The notes under the pieces are model-generated. The model worked only from the letters and a program-made list of their open reading frames with translations. It did not search any database and was not told the DNA's origin. The translations under genes and the position numbers were made by a program. Positions 53,785 to 63,279 of a stretch of DNA of 64,000 bases are shown here, in pieces (the stretch's first letter is position 1; every line of letters starts with the position of its first letter). Source of the stretch: an uncultured Bacteroidota bacterium (lineage in GTDB: Bacteria; Bacteroidota; Bacteroidia; Flavobacteriales; Flavobacteriaceae); assembly GCA_902584445.1 (NCBI GenBank), contig CACHZY010000002.1, forward strand, positions 1 to 64,000. The letters run 5' to 3'.

Positions 53785-55896
53785 TTGAATAATTATCTAG
53801 CCTTATTTATTTTTTCCTGGTTAACTACACTTATTTCGTGTCATGATATTGATAATAAATTCTCATCCTGGTCGACATATGGTGGAGATCCGACCGGTTC
53901 AAAATATTCATCTTTAGACGAAATTAATACTGGAAATGTTGAAAATCTAAAGCTTTTATGGACATATAACGTTTTTGATAAAAATGAAAAGCATAGAAAC
54001 GGAATTCAAACCAACCCAATAATCATTAATGAACGCATTTATTTGATTGGCCCAGATTTTAATGTACACTCTATTAATAGTAAAAATGGGGCTCTAATTT
54101 GGAAGTATAACCCATTTCCTGAAAAAAAAATATCTGGAACTACCAGAGGAGTCACATATTATGATGATGGAGTTAATGGAAGAATTTTTTTTGTTGCCGA
54201 GTCGTTTTTATATTGTTTAGATGCTTTAACCGGAGAATTAATTAATTCTTTTGGAGATGGCGGAAAAACTACTTTAAATAAAGGGTTTGAGAGGAACACT
54301 AAGGATTTATTTATTTCCGTAACGACTCCTGGGATTATTTTTGAGAACCTTTTAATTCTAGGGTCTAGAGTATTAGATTCTTCAAACCAAAAAACCATAC
54401 CAGGAGATATCAGAGCCTTTAATGTTTTAACCGGTGAGATCATTTGGACATTTAATACAATTCCAAGGCCCGGAGAAAAAGGTTATGATACTTGGCCAAA
54501 AGATAGTTGGAGAAATGAGTATCTAACTGTTAATAGTTGGGGAGGCTTTACTTTAGATCAAAAAAATGAGATTGTATTTTTTGGCACTGGATCTCCTTCT
54601 TATGACCATTGGGGAGGAAATAGAGTAGGTGATAACCTTTTTGGAAACTGTATAATTGCACTTGAGGCTAACACAGGTAAAAGAATTTGGCATTATCAGA
54701 CTGTTCACCACGACCTTTGGGACTATGATATTCCATGCCCACCAAACTTAGTTCAGGTAAATATTAATGGTAAATTAATTGATGCAATTGCTCAACCAAC
54801 TAAAACGGGTCAATTATTTGTTTTAGATAGATTAACAGGTAATCCAATTCATCCAATTTCAGAGAAAGTTGTTCCACAGAGTGATATTCCTGGAGAGGTT
54901 ACTTCTAAAACTCAGCCTTTTACGAAACCGGATTTAATATATGGAATGACAAAAATTGATAAATCCTCTTTTAATAAAATAGAGGGATTTAGGGAAAAAA
55001 GTATTGAAGATTCTTTAAAAAGTATGGACTATGGCCAGCTATTCATTCCACCTGGTGTAAAGCCAACTATGGTTTTTCCTCAATTCAATGGTGGAACAGA
55101 TTGGGGAGGGGCGGCTTATGATATAAATGATAGAATGATATATGTTAATTGTAGTAACGAAGCCGAGTGGTTTGCAATGATTAATCTAGTTCAAGGTAAA
55201 AAAGTTTCTGTTTACAATTATGGAAAGCAGCTTTTTAGCACTAATTGCACAACTTGCCATAATAACTCAAATATTGGTTTAAAAGCTTCAATTAATAATT
55301 TTTCTTTAGCTGATAAGGAAAAAATAAAAAATTCGATTTTAAACGGTAAGGGACTAATGCCTGCATTTAAAAATTTAGATGATCAAAAATTGAATGCCTT
55401 ATCCTCCTATATTCTGAAAACTGGTAAGGAGGAAATTATTGAGGTCGAAAATTCCAATAAAATCTTTGAAATTCCTTGGGTTGCGAACGGTCATCCTGAA
55501 TTAAAAACAAAAAATGGATATCCAATAAATGATATGCCTTGGGGAACTTTATCGGGAATTGATCTCGATTTGGGAGAGATTACTTGGCAGGTTCCACTGG
55601 GAACTTATCCCGAATTAGAAAAGAAGGGACTTTCTCCTACAGGTACATTTAATATGGGTGGTCCAATTGCAACCGCCGGTGGATTAATCTTTATTGGTGC
55701 GACCATGGATGAACGTTTTCGTGCTTTTAATAAAAAAAATGGTCGTTTAATGTGGGAGTATCAATTAGAGGCAGGAGGTTATGCCACACCCTCCACTTTC
55801 CAAGTTAATGGAAAACAATATGTCATTATTGCAGGTGGAGGTCTAGGCAAGCCAGGAACCAAGGGAGGTAATAAATTATATTGTTTTGGATTATAA
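53785..55896 (+). CDS. PQQ-dependent sugar/alcohol dehydrogenase with inserted cytochrome c domain
   Basis: A 703-residue quinoprotein starting at a TTG (53785) that gives a lipoprotein signal ending L-I-S-C. The eight-bladed propeller uses PQQ and calcium to oxidise aldoses in the periplasm. Family parts are W-S-T-Y-G-G-D-P-T-G-S-K-Y, L-W-T-Y-N near residue 57, W-H-Y-Q-T-V-H-H-D-L-W-D-Y-D near 305, and G-G-P-I-A-T-A-G-G-L-I-F-I-G-A-T-M-D near the end. Between blades lies a cytochrome c segment with Cys488-T-T-Cys491-His492 and a likely axial Met in G-L-M-P-A-F, so electrons can leave via heme. The substrate is likely an aldose. Confidence 0.92.
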   Translation: MNNYLALFIFSWLTTLISCHDIDNKFSSWSTYGGDPTGSKYSSLDEINTGNVENLKLLWTYNVFDKNEKHRNGIQTNPIIINERIYLIGPDFNVHSINSKNGALIWKYNPFPEKKISGTTRGVTYYDDGVNGRIFFVAESFLYCLDALTGELINSFGDGGKTTLNKGFERNTKDLFISVTTPGIIFENLLILGSRVLDSSNQKTIPGDIRAFNVLTGEIIWTFNTIPRPGEKGYDTWPKDSWRNEYLTVNSWGGFTLDQKNEIVFFGTGSPSYDHWGGNRVGDNLFGNCIIALEANTGKRIWHYQTVHHDLWDYDIPCPPNLVQVNINGKLIDAIAQPTKTGQLFVLDRLTGNPIHPISEKVVPQSDIPGEVTSKTQPFTKPDLIYGMTKIDKSSFNKIEGFREKSIEDSLKSMDYGQLFIPPGVKPTMVFPQFNGGTDWGGAAYDINDRMIYVNCSNEAEWFAMINLVQGKKVSVYNYGKQLFSTNCTTCHNNSNIGLKASINNFSLADKEKIKNSILNGKGLMPAFKNLDDQKLNALSSYILKTGKEEIIEVENSNKIFEIPWVANGHPELKTKNGYPINDMPWGTLSGIDLDLGEITWQVPLGTYPELEKKGLSPTGTFNMGGPIATAGGLIFIGATMDERFRAFNKKNGRLMWEYQLEAGGYATPSTFQVNGKQYVIIAGGGLGKPGTKGGNKLYCFGL

Positions 55897-55933
55897 ATTA
55901 AGCCCTAATTTTTATTTAAAAATTACTATTGAT

Positions 55934-58165
55934 TTGGTAAAATTTAAATTATCTATCAAGGTCATTAATAACTTGGTTTCAATTATTTTTTTAATTATTT
56001 CTAACAATTTAAATTCTCAACAAAAAAAATTAGATTATCATGTTAAATTTTCCTCTAATGAAATTAAAATAGATGGAATTGATGACGAGAATTCATGGAA
56101 AACCGCAAATAAAATGTATGCTAATTGGCAACATTTTCCAAATGAGACAGATGAATTCAATAATCCAACTGAGGTGAGAATTCTATTTGATGATAAAAAT
56201 ATTTATTTGCTTTGCAAATCATTCTCCAAATCAAAAGATTATGTAATACCTTCCCTAAAGTGGGATTTTAGTGGTGCTGCTTCGGATAAAGTAAATTTTT
56301 TGTTTGATACTTTCAGCGATGGAAATAACGCTTATATGTTTGGTTCTAATATGCTTGGAGTAAAAAGCGATATACTTGTGTCAAATGGAGGGCTTGGTTC
56401 TACAAGATCTGACATTAATAGGTCCTGGAATGGAAATTTTGATGTTGAGGGTAAAGTTTATGAGGGATATTATCTTATTGAAATGAAAATCCCGCTTTCT
56501 ACTTTTAATTATCCTGAAAATTCTAAATCATGGCGATTTAACTTCTTTAGATTCGATACCGAAGAGAGTCAAAGGACTACTTGGGCTCGAATTCCACAAG
56601 AGTTTAATGATTATAATTTAGCATTTATGGGTGAAATAGTTTTTGAAAAGCCTCTAAACAAATCTAAAGGAAAAACGTGGCTAATTCCATTTACTAATGG
56701 TTTTATTGATAAAGATTTTGTAGAAAATAAATCAGAAAATGATCTCAAATATGGTCTCGATATTCGAGTTCCATTAAAATCAGAGTTGAACCTTGATGTT
56801 ACTTTTAACTCAGATTTTTCTCAAGCCGAAATTGATGATGAAATTGTCAATTTCACAAGATTTGAATTTAAAATGCCTGAGAAACGGCAATTCTTTTTAG
56901 AGAACAATGACATTTATACAAATTTCGGTGAGGACTTAATGATGAATCCTTTTTTCTCAAGAAGGATTGGATTGGCAAGAAATAATGATGGTGATTTGAT
57001 TGAAAATAAAATTTTGTCTGGAATTAGAGTTAGCGGAAAGATAAATAATAACCTTAAGTTAGGTTTTTTAAATATGTTAACAGATGAAGATTTGGATAAT
57101 AATATACCCATGAACTTGAATTCCGTAATCTCACTCCATCAAAGAGTTTTCAAAAGGTCACTTATCAAATTTCTTTTTATTAACAGACAAAATACACAAG
57201 ATTATGAATTTGTAAACTATGAAGATCAGTATAATAGAGTTGTTGGATTGGAGTATGATTTAATTACGGAAAAAAATAAATGGAATGGAAGAACTTATTT
57301 TTATAAATCTTTTGAAAGTGTCAGCAAGGACGATAATACAAGTGCAGGTTTCACCATAAATCGAATTACAAGAAATCATAGTCTGAGAGTTAATTATCAC
57401 TATTTGGGAGATGATTTTAGATCGGATTTGGGCTTTATGAGAAGGAAGGGCGTCTCTAAACTAAAACCTCATTATCAGTATACTATTTATCCAAGTAGTG
57501 CCAAGCTAAACTCAATTTCATTTAGATATCAGCATGTTTTTTATTATAAGCATAACGATCAGATTGAAAATATCCACTATAATACAGGGTGGTTGTTTTC
57601 GAACATACGATTCAAAAATCAAAGTTCTTTTGGTCTGAGATATATAAATCGAACGGAGTATATTCCTTATGATTTTGATCCAACTGGAGTTGATGAATTA
57701 AATAAAATTGATGGTGAAAAAACCTATTATTCAGAATTTTTTGAAGCTCAATATTCATCAGACCCCTCGAGAGATTTCATATTTGCACTATCTAGCGAAA
57801 CAGGTAAATTCTTTGGAGGTAGAATAGTTTCTTTAAAAAATGATGTTTATTTCAGGATTCAACCAAAATTAGTTTCAAGTCTAAAACTTAAATATGATAA
57901 AATAAAATTAGGTTCAAATTATCCAACTACCAATATTTTTTTAGCAAGTTCAAAATTTGATTTCACGTTTACTAAAACTCTTTATTGGGCTACAGTTTTT
58001 CAGTATGGTTCACAATCGGAGAATTTTGGAATTAACTCAAGACTTCAATGGAGATTTAAAGGACTTTCAAATTTATACATTATTTACAATGATAATTATC
58101 TAGTTCAAAATGAATTAATTCCAAGGCAGAGAGGATTAAACCTTAAATTAGTTCATTGGTTTTAA
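55934..58165 (+). CDS. DUF5916 outer-membrane protein with CBM9-like N-terminal domain (second copy)
   Basis: A paralogue of the protein at 27341 along its full length. A TTG at 55886 would overlap the PQQ gene and bury the signal; the TTG at 55934 puts a signal peptide (residues 1-29, ending N-S-Q) at the N terminus and avoids the overlap, so it is preferred, but the choice is open. The CBM9-like part has I-K-I-D-G-I-D-D-E-N-S-W-K and V-R-I-L-F-D-D-K-N-I-Y; the DUF5916 part has M-P-E-K-R-Q-F-F-L-E-N and ends in H-W-F. From 55934 it is about 743 residues. It follows the PQQ gene in one transcript; its function is unknown. Confidence 0.84.
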   Translation: MVKFKLSIKVINNLVSIIFLIISNNLNSQQKKLDYHVKFSSNEIKIDGIDDENSWKTANKMYANWQHFPNETDEFNNPTEVRILFDDKNIYLLCKSFSKSKDYVIPSLKWDFSGAASDKVNFLFDTFSDGNNAYMFGSNMLGVKSDILVSNGGLGSTRSDINRSWNGNFDVEGKVYEGYYLIEMKIPLSTFNYPENSKSWRFNFFRFDTEESQRTTWARIPQEFNDYNLAFMGEIVFEKPLNKSKGKTWLIPFTNGFIDKDFVENKSENDLKYGLDIRVPLKSELNLDVTFNSDFSQAEIDDEIVNFTRFEFKMPEKRQFFLENNDIYTNFGEDLMMNPFFSRRIGLARNNDGDLIENKILSGIRVSGKINNNLKLGFLNMLTDEDLDNNIPMNLNSVISLHQRVFKRSLIKFLFINRQNTQDYEFVNYEDQYNRVVGLEYDLITEKNKWNGRTYFYKSFESVSKDDNTSAGFTINRITRNHSLRVNYHYLGDDFRSDLGFMRRKGVSKLKPHYQYTIYPSSAKLNSISFRYQHVFYYKHNDQIENIHYNTGWLFSNIRFKNQSSFGLRYINRTEYIPYDFDPTGVDELNKIDGEKTYYSEFFEAQYSSDPSRDFIFALSSETGKFFGGRIVSLKNDVYFRIQPKLVSSLKLKYDKIKLGSNYPTTNIFLASSKFDFTFTKTLYWATVFQYGSQSENFGINSRLQWRFKGLSNLYIIYNDNYLVQNELIPRQRGLNLKLVHWF

Positions 58166-58298
58166 TTTATTACGTTTTCAGTACAACTGTTTATGACAAA
58201 TCCAAGTAATAAAGATTTAAATAAAAAGTAAATAAAGCTTTATAAAGCTCATGTTATATATTAATATTTGTTCAACAAAAATTAAATATTTTTTTTAA

Positions 58299-60470
58299 TC
58301 AATTATTTATTGACTGAATTTTTTTTGTAAATCTACCAGCCCAATAGGGTAGTAGGTATATGTATGGAGAATACTCTCTATAACCATCACTTCCACCGTT
58401 ATTTTTATAGGCTGCATTATGTAAATGATGAGGTCTCTCATCACGAGGGAGTACATCAAGGTACTCTTGTTTTCTAAAATTTGGGTTTAATTTAACCAAA
58501 TCTTTTCGGTGTTTATTTTCAACTCTCCAGTCAATTAAGTCCAAAGGATACTCCTTTAGCCACCAGATTGATTCTTCTAAATCAATTTCATTTCCCCCCG
58601 ATAGAGTATATAAAAAATTCCAAAGAGGATTTTTTTCAGACCTTTCAATTTGCCAATGAGACGTAACGGCCTTCAAATGTTTTTTTTTCATTTTTTCATC
58701 AAAAGCATAGTTTACAAAAGCAGGAGCTGTAAGAAAATACATCTCATCATCAGAATGATTCCAGCTATCACTCAATATTTCCCCCTCAACATATCCAATT
58801 ACCTTTGCAGAGCGACTTGCATTTTCACCATAACCATATTCATTTATTAAATTAAATGCATGTTTTTTATATTTCTGATTATTTGTAAAATGATATGCTG
58901 TTTGTAGAAATGCCAAGATTAAAGTAGAATTTAGTCGTCTGTCACCTACAGCAATCGGAAAACTATTTACATAATCAGGGTTCCATCTTCCCCAACGAGT
59001 CGGTTTACCATTCCATGTGACTAAATACCAATCATTATTGATGATATGGTCCATTTGATTTTGAATTAATTTAATGGCCCTATTTTTCCATTCTTTATCC
59101 TTTATAATTTCGGCAAAAAGTGCATATACAAAGAAGTGCCCGCAAGATTCATCACTACTTGTTGTAGTTTTCCATACCCATTTTTCATCTTTTGCCTTTT
59201 GCCATATCCCTAACGAAGAATTTTCATTCCAATTACTTCTTTGATAACCATTTATTTCATAAGTTCTAGCAGGAAATCCCTTAATATTAGATATTTTAGT
59301 GAGTCTTTCCATAGCTTCAAAAGCCTCAAAAGAATTCAGTTTAGCCTCTTCAGATCCAGTAACTGCATAGCGGAATAATTCAGAGGCTAGATACATTGAA
59401 GTCCACAGTCCATCATTATCCGTATCTATCAACTCCAAAGTAGATAAATCACCTGCTTTTCTAAGTTTTACCGAAGACTCTAGGCCATATCTTATATGTC
59501 TTTTTCTTTGAATACCCTGAAAATAGCTTGCTTTTTGTTCTAGTGTCATTGATTTAAAAGCGATTTTATTAAGTCCTTTTTTAGTTAATATAAAAACACT
59601 TTCGTCAGGCCCAGAATTAATTGTAATTACTCTGTCATCCAATAACCATCTTTTTGAAGCGTAATAGTCAAATTTTCCATCACTTCTGAATTTAAATGCT
59701 CCTCGTGTACTTCCTGCCCATAATTTTCCATTTATTTGCTTTAGACTAGTTATATCGTTATGTGGAAGTTCATTAATAATTTTTACGACTGAAAAATTTT
59801 TACTTTCCAGTTGATAAATTCCATTATTTGTTCCTACCCATATTTTTTCTTGGTGATATTCAAAGCATGTCAAACCTTTTCCTTTGTATATATTTCTAAG
59901 ACTAAGGGAATCAAGAGAAAATTCATAAATATTTTTTGGAGTAAGAATAAGAAATCGGCCCTTTTTATTATCATAACTTAAGGAAAGTGGTTTTTCATCC
60001 AGTTCTAATATCTTCCTGTATGGTTTAATTTTACTTAAATAGACAAGAGATTGATTATTTAGGACAATTAAGGATTTATCATTTGCTAAACTGAAAAGTT
60101 TAGGATCTTTTAATCCATGTTCTTGATAAAAATTTCCACCGTGTGACAAGCTTAAAACTGCATTATTTGTCAAGAAATAAAATTGATTTTCGTACACTTC
60201 AATGTCATTAATCTTAATGTTTTCCAGAGGTCTGTACTGAAAATTTGGCTTTAGCTTATCATCCCATGGAGATAGTAAACCTTCTGAGGAAACTACTATT
60301 GTTTTTCTATTTCTATCTGTACCAACATCTAATAAGTTAAGATTTGATTTTAGTTTGTCATACTTAACTGAATAATCTTGAGTAAACGGAATATCAATGT
60401 AATGTTGAGAATATGAACTTATAAATACAAAAATTAATAAAGTCGTGTATTTAATTTTCAATGATGGCAT
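58299..60470 (-). CDS. Secreted beta-propeller plus helical (alpha/alpha-barrel-like) protein
   Basis: 723 residues; signal peptide to about 22 (F-V-F-I-S-S-Y-S-Q). Residues about 40-310 are short repeats like the two-component-regulator propeller (K-I-W-V-G-T-N-N-G-I-Y-Q-L, K-L-W-A-G-S-T-R-G-A-F-K-F). From about 335 to the end the protein is helical, with D-T-D-N-D-G-L-W-T-S-M-Y, S-S-D-E-S-C-G-H-F-F-V-Y-A-L, T-R-W-G-R-W-N-P-D-Y and S-W-N-H-S-D-D-E-M-Y, rich in acidic and aromatic residues as in alpha/alpha-barrel glycosidases or lyases. I recognise no named family. It overlaps the sialidase-like gene before it by 20 bases, so the two are coupled. Confidence 0.72.
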   Translation of the reverse strand: MPSLKIKYTTLLIFVFISSYSQHYIDIPFTQDYSVKYDKLKSNLNLLDVGTDRNRKTIVVSSEGLLSPWDDKLKPNFQYRPLENIKINDIEVYENQFYFLTNNAVLSLSHGGNFYQEHGLKDPKLFSLANDKSLIVLNNQSLVYLSKIKPYRKILELDEKPLSLSYDNKKGRFLILTPKNIYEFSLDSLSLRNIYKGKGLTCFEYHQEKIWVGTNNGIYQLESKNFSVVKIINELPHNDITSLKQINGKLWAGSTRGAFKFRSDGKFDYYASKRWLLDDRVITINSGPDESVFILTKKGLNKIAFKSMTLEQKASYFQGIQRKRHIRYGLESSVKLRKAGDLSTLELIDTDNDGLWTSMYLASELFRYAVTGSEEAKLNSFEAFEAMERLTKISNIKGFPARTYEINGYQRSNWNENSSLGIWQKAKDEKWVWKTTTSSDESCGHFFVYALFAEIIKDKEWKNRAIKLIQNQMDHIINNDWYLVTWNGKPTRWGRWNPDYVNSFPIAVGDRRLNSTLILAFLQTAYHFTNNQKYKKHAFNLINEYGYGENASRSAKVIGYVEGEILSDSWNHSDDEMYFLTAPAFVNYAFDEKMKKKHLKAVTSHWQIERSEKNPLWNFLYTLSGGNEIDLEESIWWLKEYPLDLIDWRVENKHRKDLVKLNPNFRKQEYLDVLPRDERPHHLHNAAYKNNGGSDGYREYSPYIYLLPYWAGRFTKKIQSINN

Positions 60471-61650
60471 GCATTATGGTTTTTTGTCCTCTAGAACTAT
60501 AAGAGTATGTTAGGTGAATTTGTTTTTTTTTACTGTAAATTATTGTTGGGTAAGAAAAACTGTCTTTTTGGTTATCGGAATTTTCAATTTCAAAGATACT
60601 TTCCCATGTTTCGCCCTCATCTAAAGATTGATTTAGATTTAAAATATTTCTACCGTGCTCAAGATTATTATTAACCATTAACCACTTTCCCCTAGATAAG
60701 TGGAGTGTATGAAGACTGGATCCGGGATTGTAAATATTGAGATCTTTGACAGTTGACCAATTTTCACCCTGATCCGATGAAATACTTTGAATCACCCGAT
60801 TAGGTCGATCCCCATTATCTCTCATTAACGCAACAATATCACCATTTTTTCTTTGAGTCAGAGATGGCTGAACATTTCCATATCCTACTATTGGCTCACT
60901 TGTTTTCCAACGGTTTCCATTATCGTCAGAATAAGCGATTATTGAGAAATTGAATCCATCTGAATAAAGGGGGAGTAAAATTCTACCACTATTTAGTAAT
61001 AAAGGTTTTGTTCTAGTCATCCAACCACTTTGTCTTTTTGTTTTATCTCCTGCTGCCTCAACTAACATCTTCTCATATAAAGGCGCATACTCTCCCCAGC
61101 CAACACCTCTTTCTGGGAGTTCATTAAACTTTAACTCTGTTGACTTTTTAAAATCTTCTCCTGGTTTCAAAAGAATAATATCCTGCCAGCTCCAAACTGG
61201 TGGTCCATAAGACTCATATTGTATACTTTTTTTATACTTCAAAATGGATTCTTCCCATCTATTACTTTTTATTACGATCCAAAATAAGAATAATTCATTC
61301 TTTGGATTTATAAAAAGAACTGGGTTACAGTCAGGGAATTCTGGGGTATCTGCAAGTAAAAAAGGTTTCCCCCATTGTTTCTCCCCATTTTTAAGTCTTG
61401 CACCTTTAATTTTTACATCATCAGCATTTCTCTCACCTGATCCCTCGAACCAACAGCTCAATATGTCTCCATTTGGTAACTCTACAATCGAGCTACTATG
61501 AACATGATTCTCCTGGAGTGGAAATATAGTTTGTTTTTTTAAAATTTTTACTTGGGCATGTCCTGGAAATAATACCATTATTGGCGCAATCAAGATAAAT
61601 ATATAAAGTTGACTGACCCTGGAAATTGAATTTTTAAAATTAGTAATCAT
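60451..61650 (-). CDS. Sialidase-like secreted beta-propeller (predicted neuraminidase family)
   Basis: A 399-residue secreted protein (signal to about 33, G-H-A-Q) with sialidase-type Asp-boxes: S-D-D-N-G-N-R-W near residue 243, S-S-D-Q-G-E-N-W near 291 and S-L-D-E-G-E-T-W near 345. Near the N terminus H-V-H-S-S-S-I-V-E-L-P-N-G-D-I-L-S-C-W-F-E-G is typical of the predicted neuraminidase group, which is related to but distinct from proven GH33. It could cut sialic or other ulosonic acids, or another uronic sugar. It overlaps the next gene by 20 bases. The NanA-like gene lies about 11 kb away. Confidence 0.8.
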   Translation of the reverse strand: MITNFKNSISRVSQLYIFILIAPIMVLFPGHAQVKILKKQTIFPLQENHVHSSSIVELPNGDILSCWFEGSGERNADDVKIKGARLKNGEKQWGKPFLLADTPEFPDCNPVLFINPKNELFLFWIVIKSNRWEESILKYKKSIQYESYGPPVWSWQDIILLKPGEDFKKSTELKFNELPERGVGWGEYAPLYEKMLVEAAGDKTKRQSGWMTRTKPLLLNSGRILLPLYSDGFNFSIIAYSDDNGNRWKTSEPIVGYGNVQPSLTQRKNGDIVALMRDNGDRPNRVIQSISSDQGENWSTVKDLNIYNPGSSLHTLHLSRGKWLMVNNNLEHGRNILNLNQSLDEGETWESIFEIENSDNQKDSFSYPTIIYSKKKQIHLTYSYSSRGQKTIMHAIIEN

Positions 61651-61810
61651 AACTTTTAAAAATTAATAATTTTTTGTCATAAATTATATTAAGATTTAAA
61701 AAAACTATGATTTATTTAATTAGAAATTGTTTAAAAAAATATAATTTGAAAGGGATAAAATTTAAATACGATTTAATACTTGTTAAATTAAATAATCTAA
61801 AAATTTTGAA

Positions 61811-63244
61811 ATGAAAAAATCGAAAATACTCTTTTTAATATTATTAAAGTTTTCGGTTTTATATGTTTCTTGTAATCGGGTAGGATCTGATTTAAAACAA
61901 GAGTCCTCACTTAAATTTCTCAAAGAATATGTTAATAAAAAGGGCCCCGATTTTAGTTATGAAATTTCAGATTCAATATTACATAAGGAATATAAGCTCT
62001 ATCATATAAAAATGATCTCGGGAAGATGGCTGTCAGAGGAGGATGTTAACCAAACCCTCTGGTGGCATTGGCTTGACGTGATTGTCCCAAATAAAAATGA
62101 TTCCTCTAATGCCTTATTATTTGTTGGTAGTGGATCAAGTAAGGATAAAAAAATATTTTTGGATAGTTTAGCAATATCTCAGTCACTTAAAACCGAATCT
62201 ATTGTTGCTTATATTAGCAATGTACCTTTCCAGCCAATTAATTTTAAAGGCTCCGATAGTATTAGTCGTTATGAGGATGATTTAATTTCATATGGATGGA
62301 AAAAATTTTTATCAGGAGGAGCTAAAGATGAAGATATTGCTTGGTTGGCCAGGTTTCCAATGACCAGGGCAGTTGTTCGGGCAATGGATGTTATTCAAGA
62401 ACTAACAATAAACAATATAAAACCGACAGATAAATTTTTTATCTCTGGGGCCTCTAAACGAGGCTGGACAACTTGGACTACAGCTGCTGTAGACGATAGA
62501 GTTGTAGGTATTGCTCCATTAGTGATCGACTTGTTAAATGTAATCCCATCATTTGAACACCATTACAAAGCTTATGGCGATTGGTCCCCTGCAATACAGG
62601 ATTATGTAGATACAGGCATAATGGACTGGATGGGAACTCCAGCCTTTAAACGTCTATTAGATTTGGTTGAACCGTATAAGTTTAAAGAAAAATTTACAAT
62701 ACCAAAATTGATAGTTAATGGAACTTCAGATGAATTTTTTCTTCCCGATTCTTGGCAGTTTTACTGGGAGGATCTACCAAATCCAAAATATTTGCAATAT
62801 GTACCTAATGGTAATCATGGATTAGATGGAGGCTACAGAGTTGAAAATATTTATTCTTTTTATCATCGAATAGTTGACAGAAAACCTTTACCTGTAATGA
62901 ATTGGAAAATAATAGGTGATAGTATTTTTGTTGATATAGATACTAATGAACCTTATGAAATTTTTCTTTGGAAGGCAAAAAATAAAAAAAATAGAGACTT
63001 TAGAGTTTGGGAGATAGGAAAATCATGGAAAAAATCTTCTATTAATTTAAAACCCTCAGGGAAATATGCAGTGAAAATTCCAGAGAGTAATGGATATACT
63101 GCATCTTTAATTGAGGTAGTATTTAATGCTGAAAAGGAAAGTTCAATTACATTTACAACAGGAACAATTGTGAGACCCGATAAATACGAATATGAGCCAT
63201 ATACACCTAGTCGTGAAATGATTAAAATTAAGAATACTCCTTAA
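61811..63244 (+). CDS. PhoPQ-activated pathogenicity-related family alpha/beta hydrolase
   Basis: 477 residues with a lipoprotein-like signal (V-L-Y-V-S-C). The family marks are W-W-H-W-L-D-V-I-V-P near residue 78, G-A-S-K-R-G-W-T-T-W with the expected nucleophile Ser near 218, a late D-E-F-F-L-P-D-S-W region with the Asp, and N-G-N-H-G-L-D with the His. This is the PqaA/PhoPQ-related group of alpha/beta hydrolases. In polysaccharide loci such proteins may act as esterases, but no activity is assured. It is divergent from the sialidase-like gene (160-base AT-rich gap without a visible gene) and converges on the aldehyde dehydrogenase. Confidence 0.87.
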   Translation: MKKSKILFLILLKFSVLYVSCNRVGSDLKQESSLKFLKEYVNKKGPDFSYEISDSILHKEYKLYHIKMISGRWLSEEDVNQTLWWHWLDVIVPNKNDSSNALLFVGSGSSKDKKIFLDSLAISQSLKTESIVAYISNVPFQPINFKGSDSISRYEDDLISYGWKKFLSGGAKDEDIAWLARFPMTRAVVRAMDVIQELTINNIKPTDKFFISGASKRGWTTWTTAAVDDRVVGIAPLVIDLLNVIPSFEHHYKAYGDWSPAIQDYVDTGIMDWMGTPAFKRLLDLVEPYKFKEKFTIPKLIVNGTSDEFFLPDSWQFYWEDLPNPKYLQYVPNGNHGLDGGYRVENIYSFYHRIVDRKPLPVMNWKIIGDSIFVDIDTNEPYEIFLWKAKNKKNRDFRVWEIGKSWKKSSINLKPSGKYAVKIPESNGYTASLIEVVFNAEKESSITFTTGTIVRPDKYEYEPYTPSREMIKIKNTP

Positions 63245-63279
63245 AATATTTAAAACGTCAATAAATAATTGTTAATTAT

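Noticed and set aside
58236-58249. Perfect palindrome AGCTTTATAAAGCT
   Set aside because: It lies between convergent gene ends, not near a promoter, and has no clear terminator tail; kept only as a curiosity.
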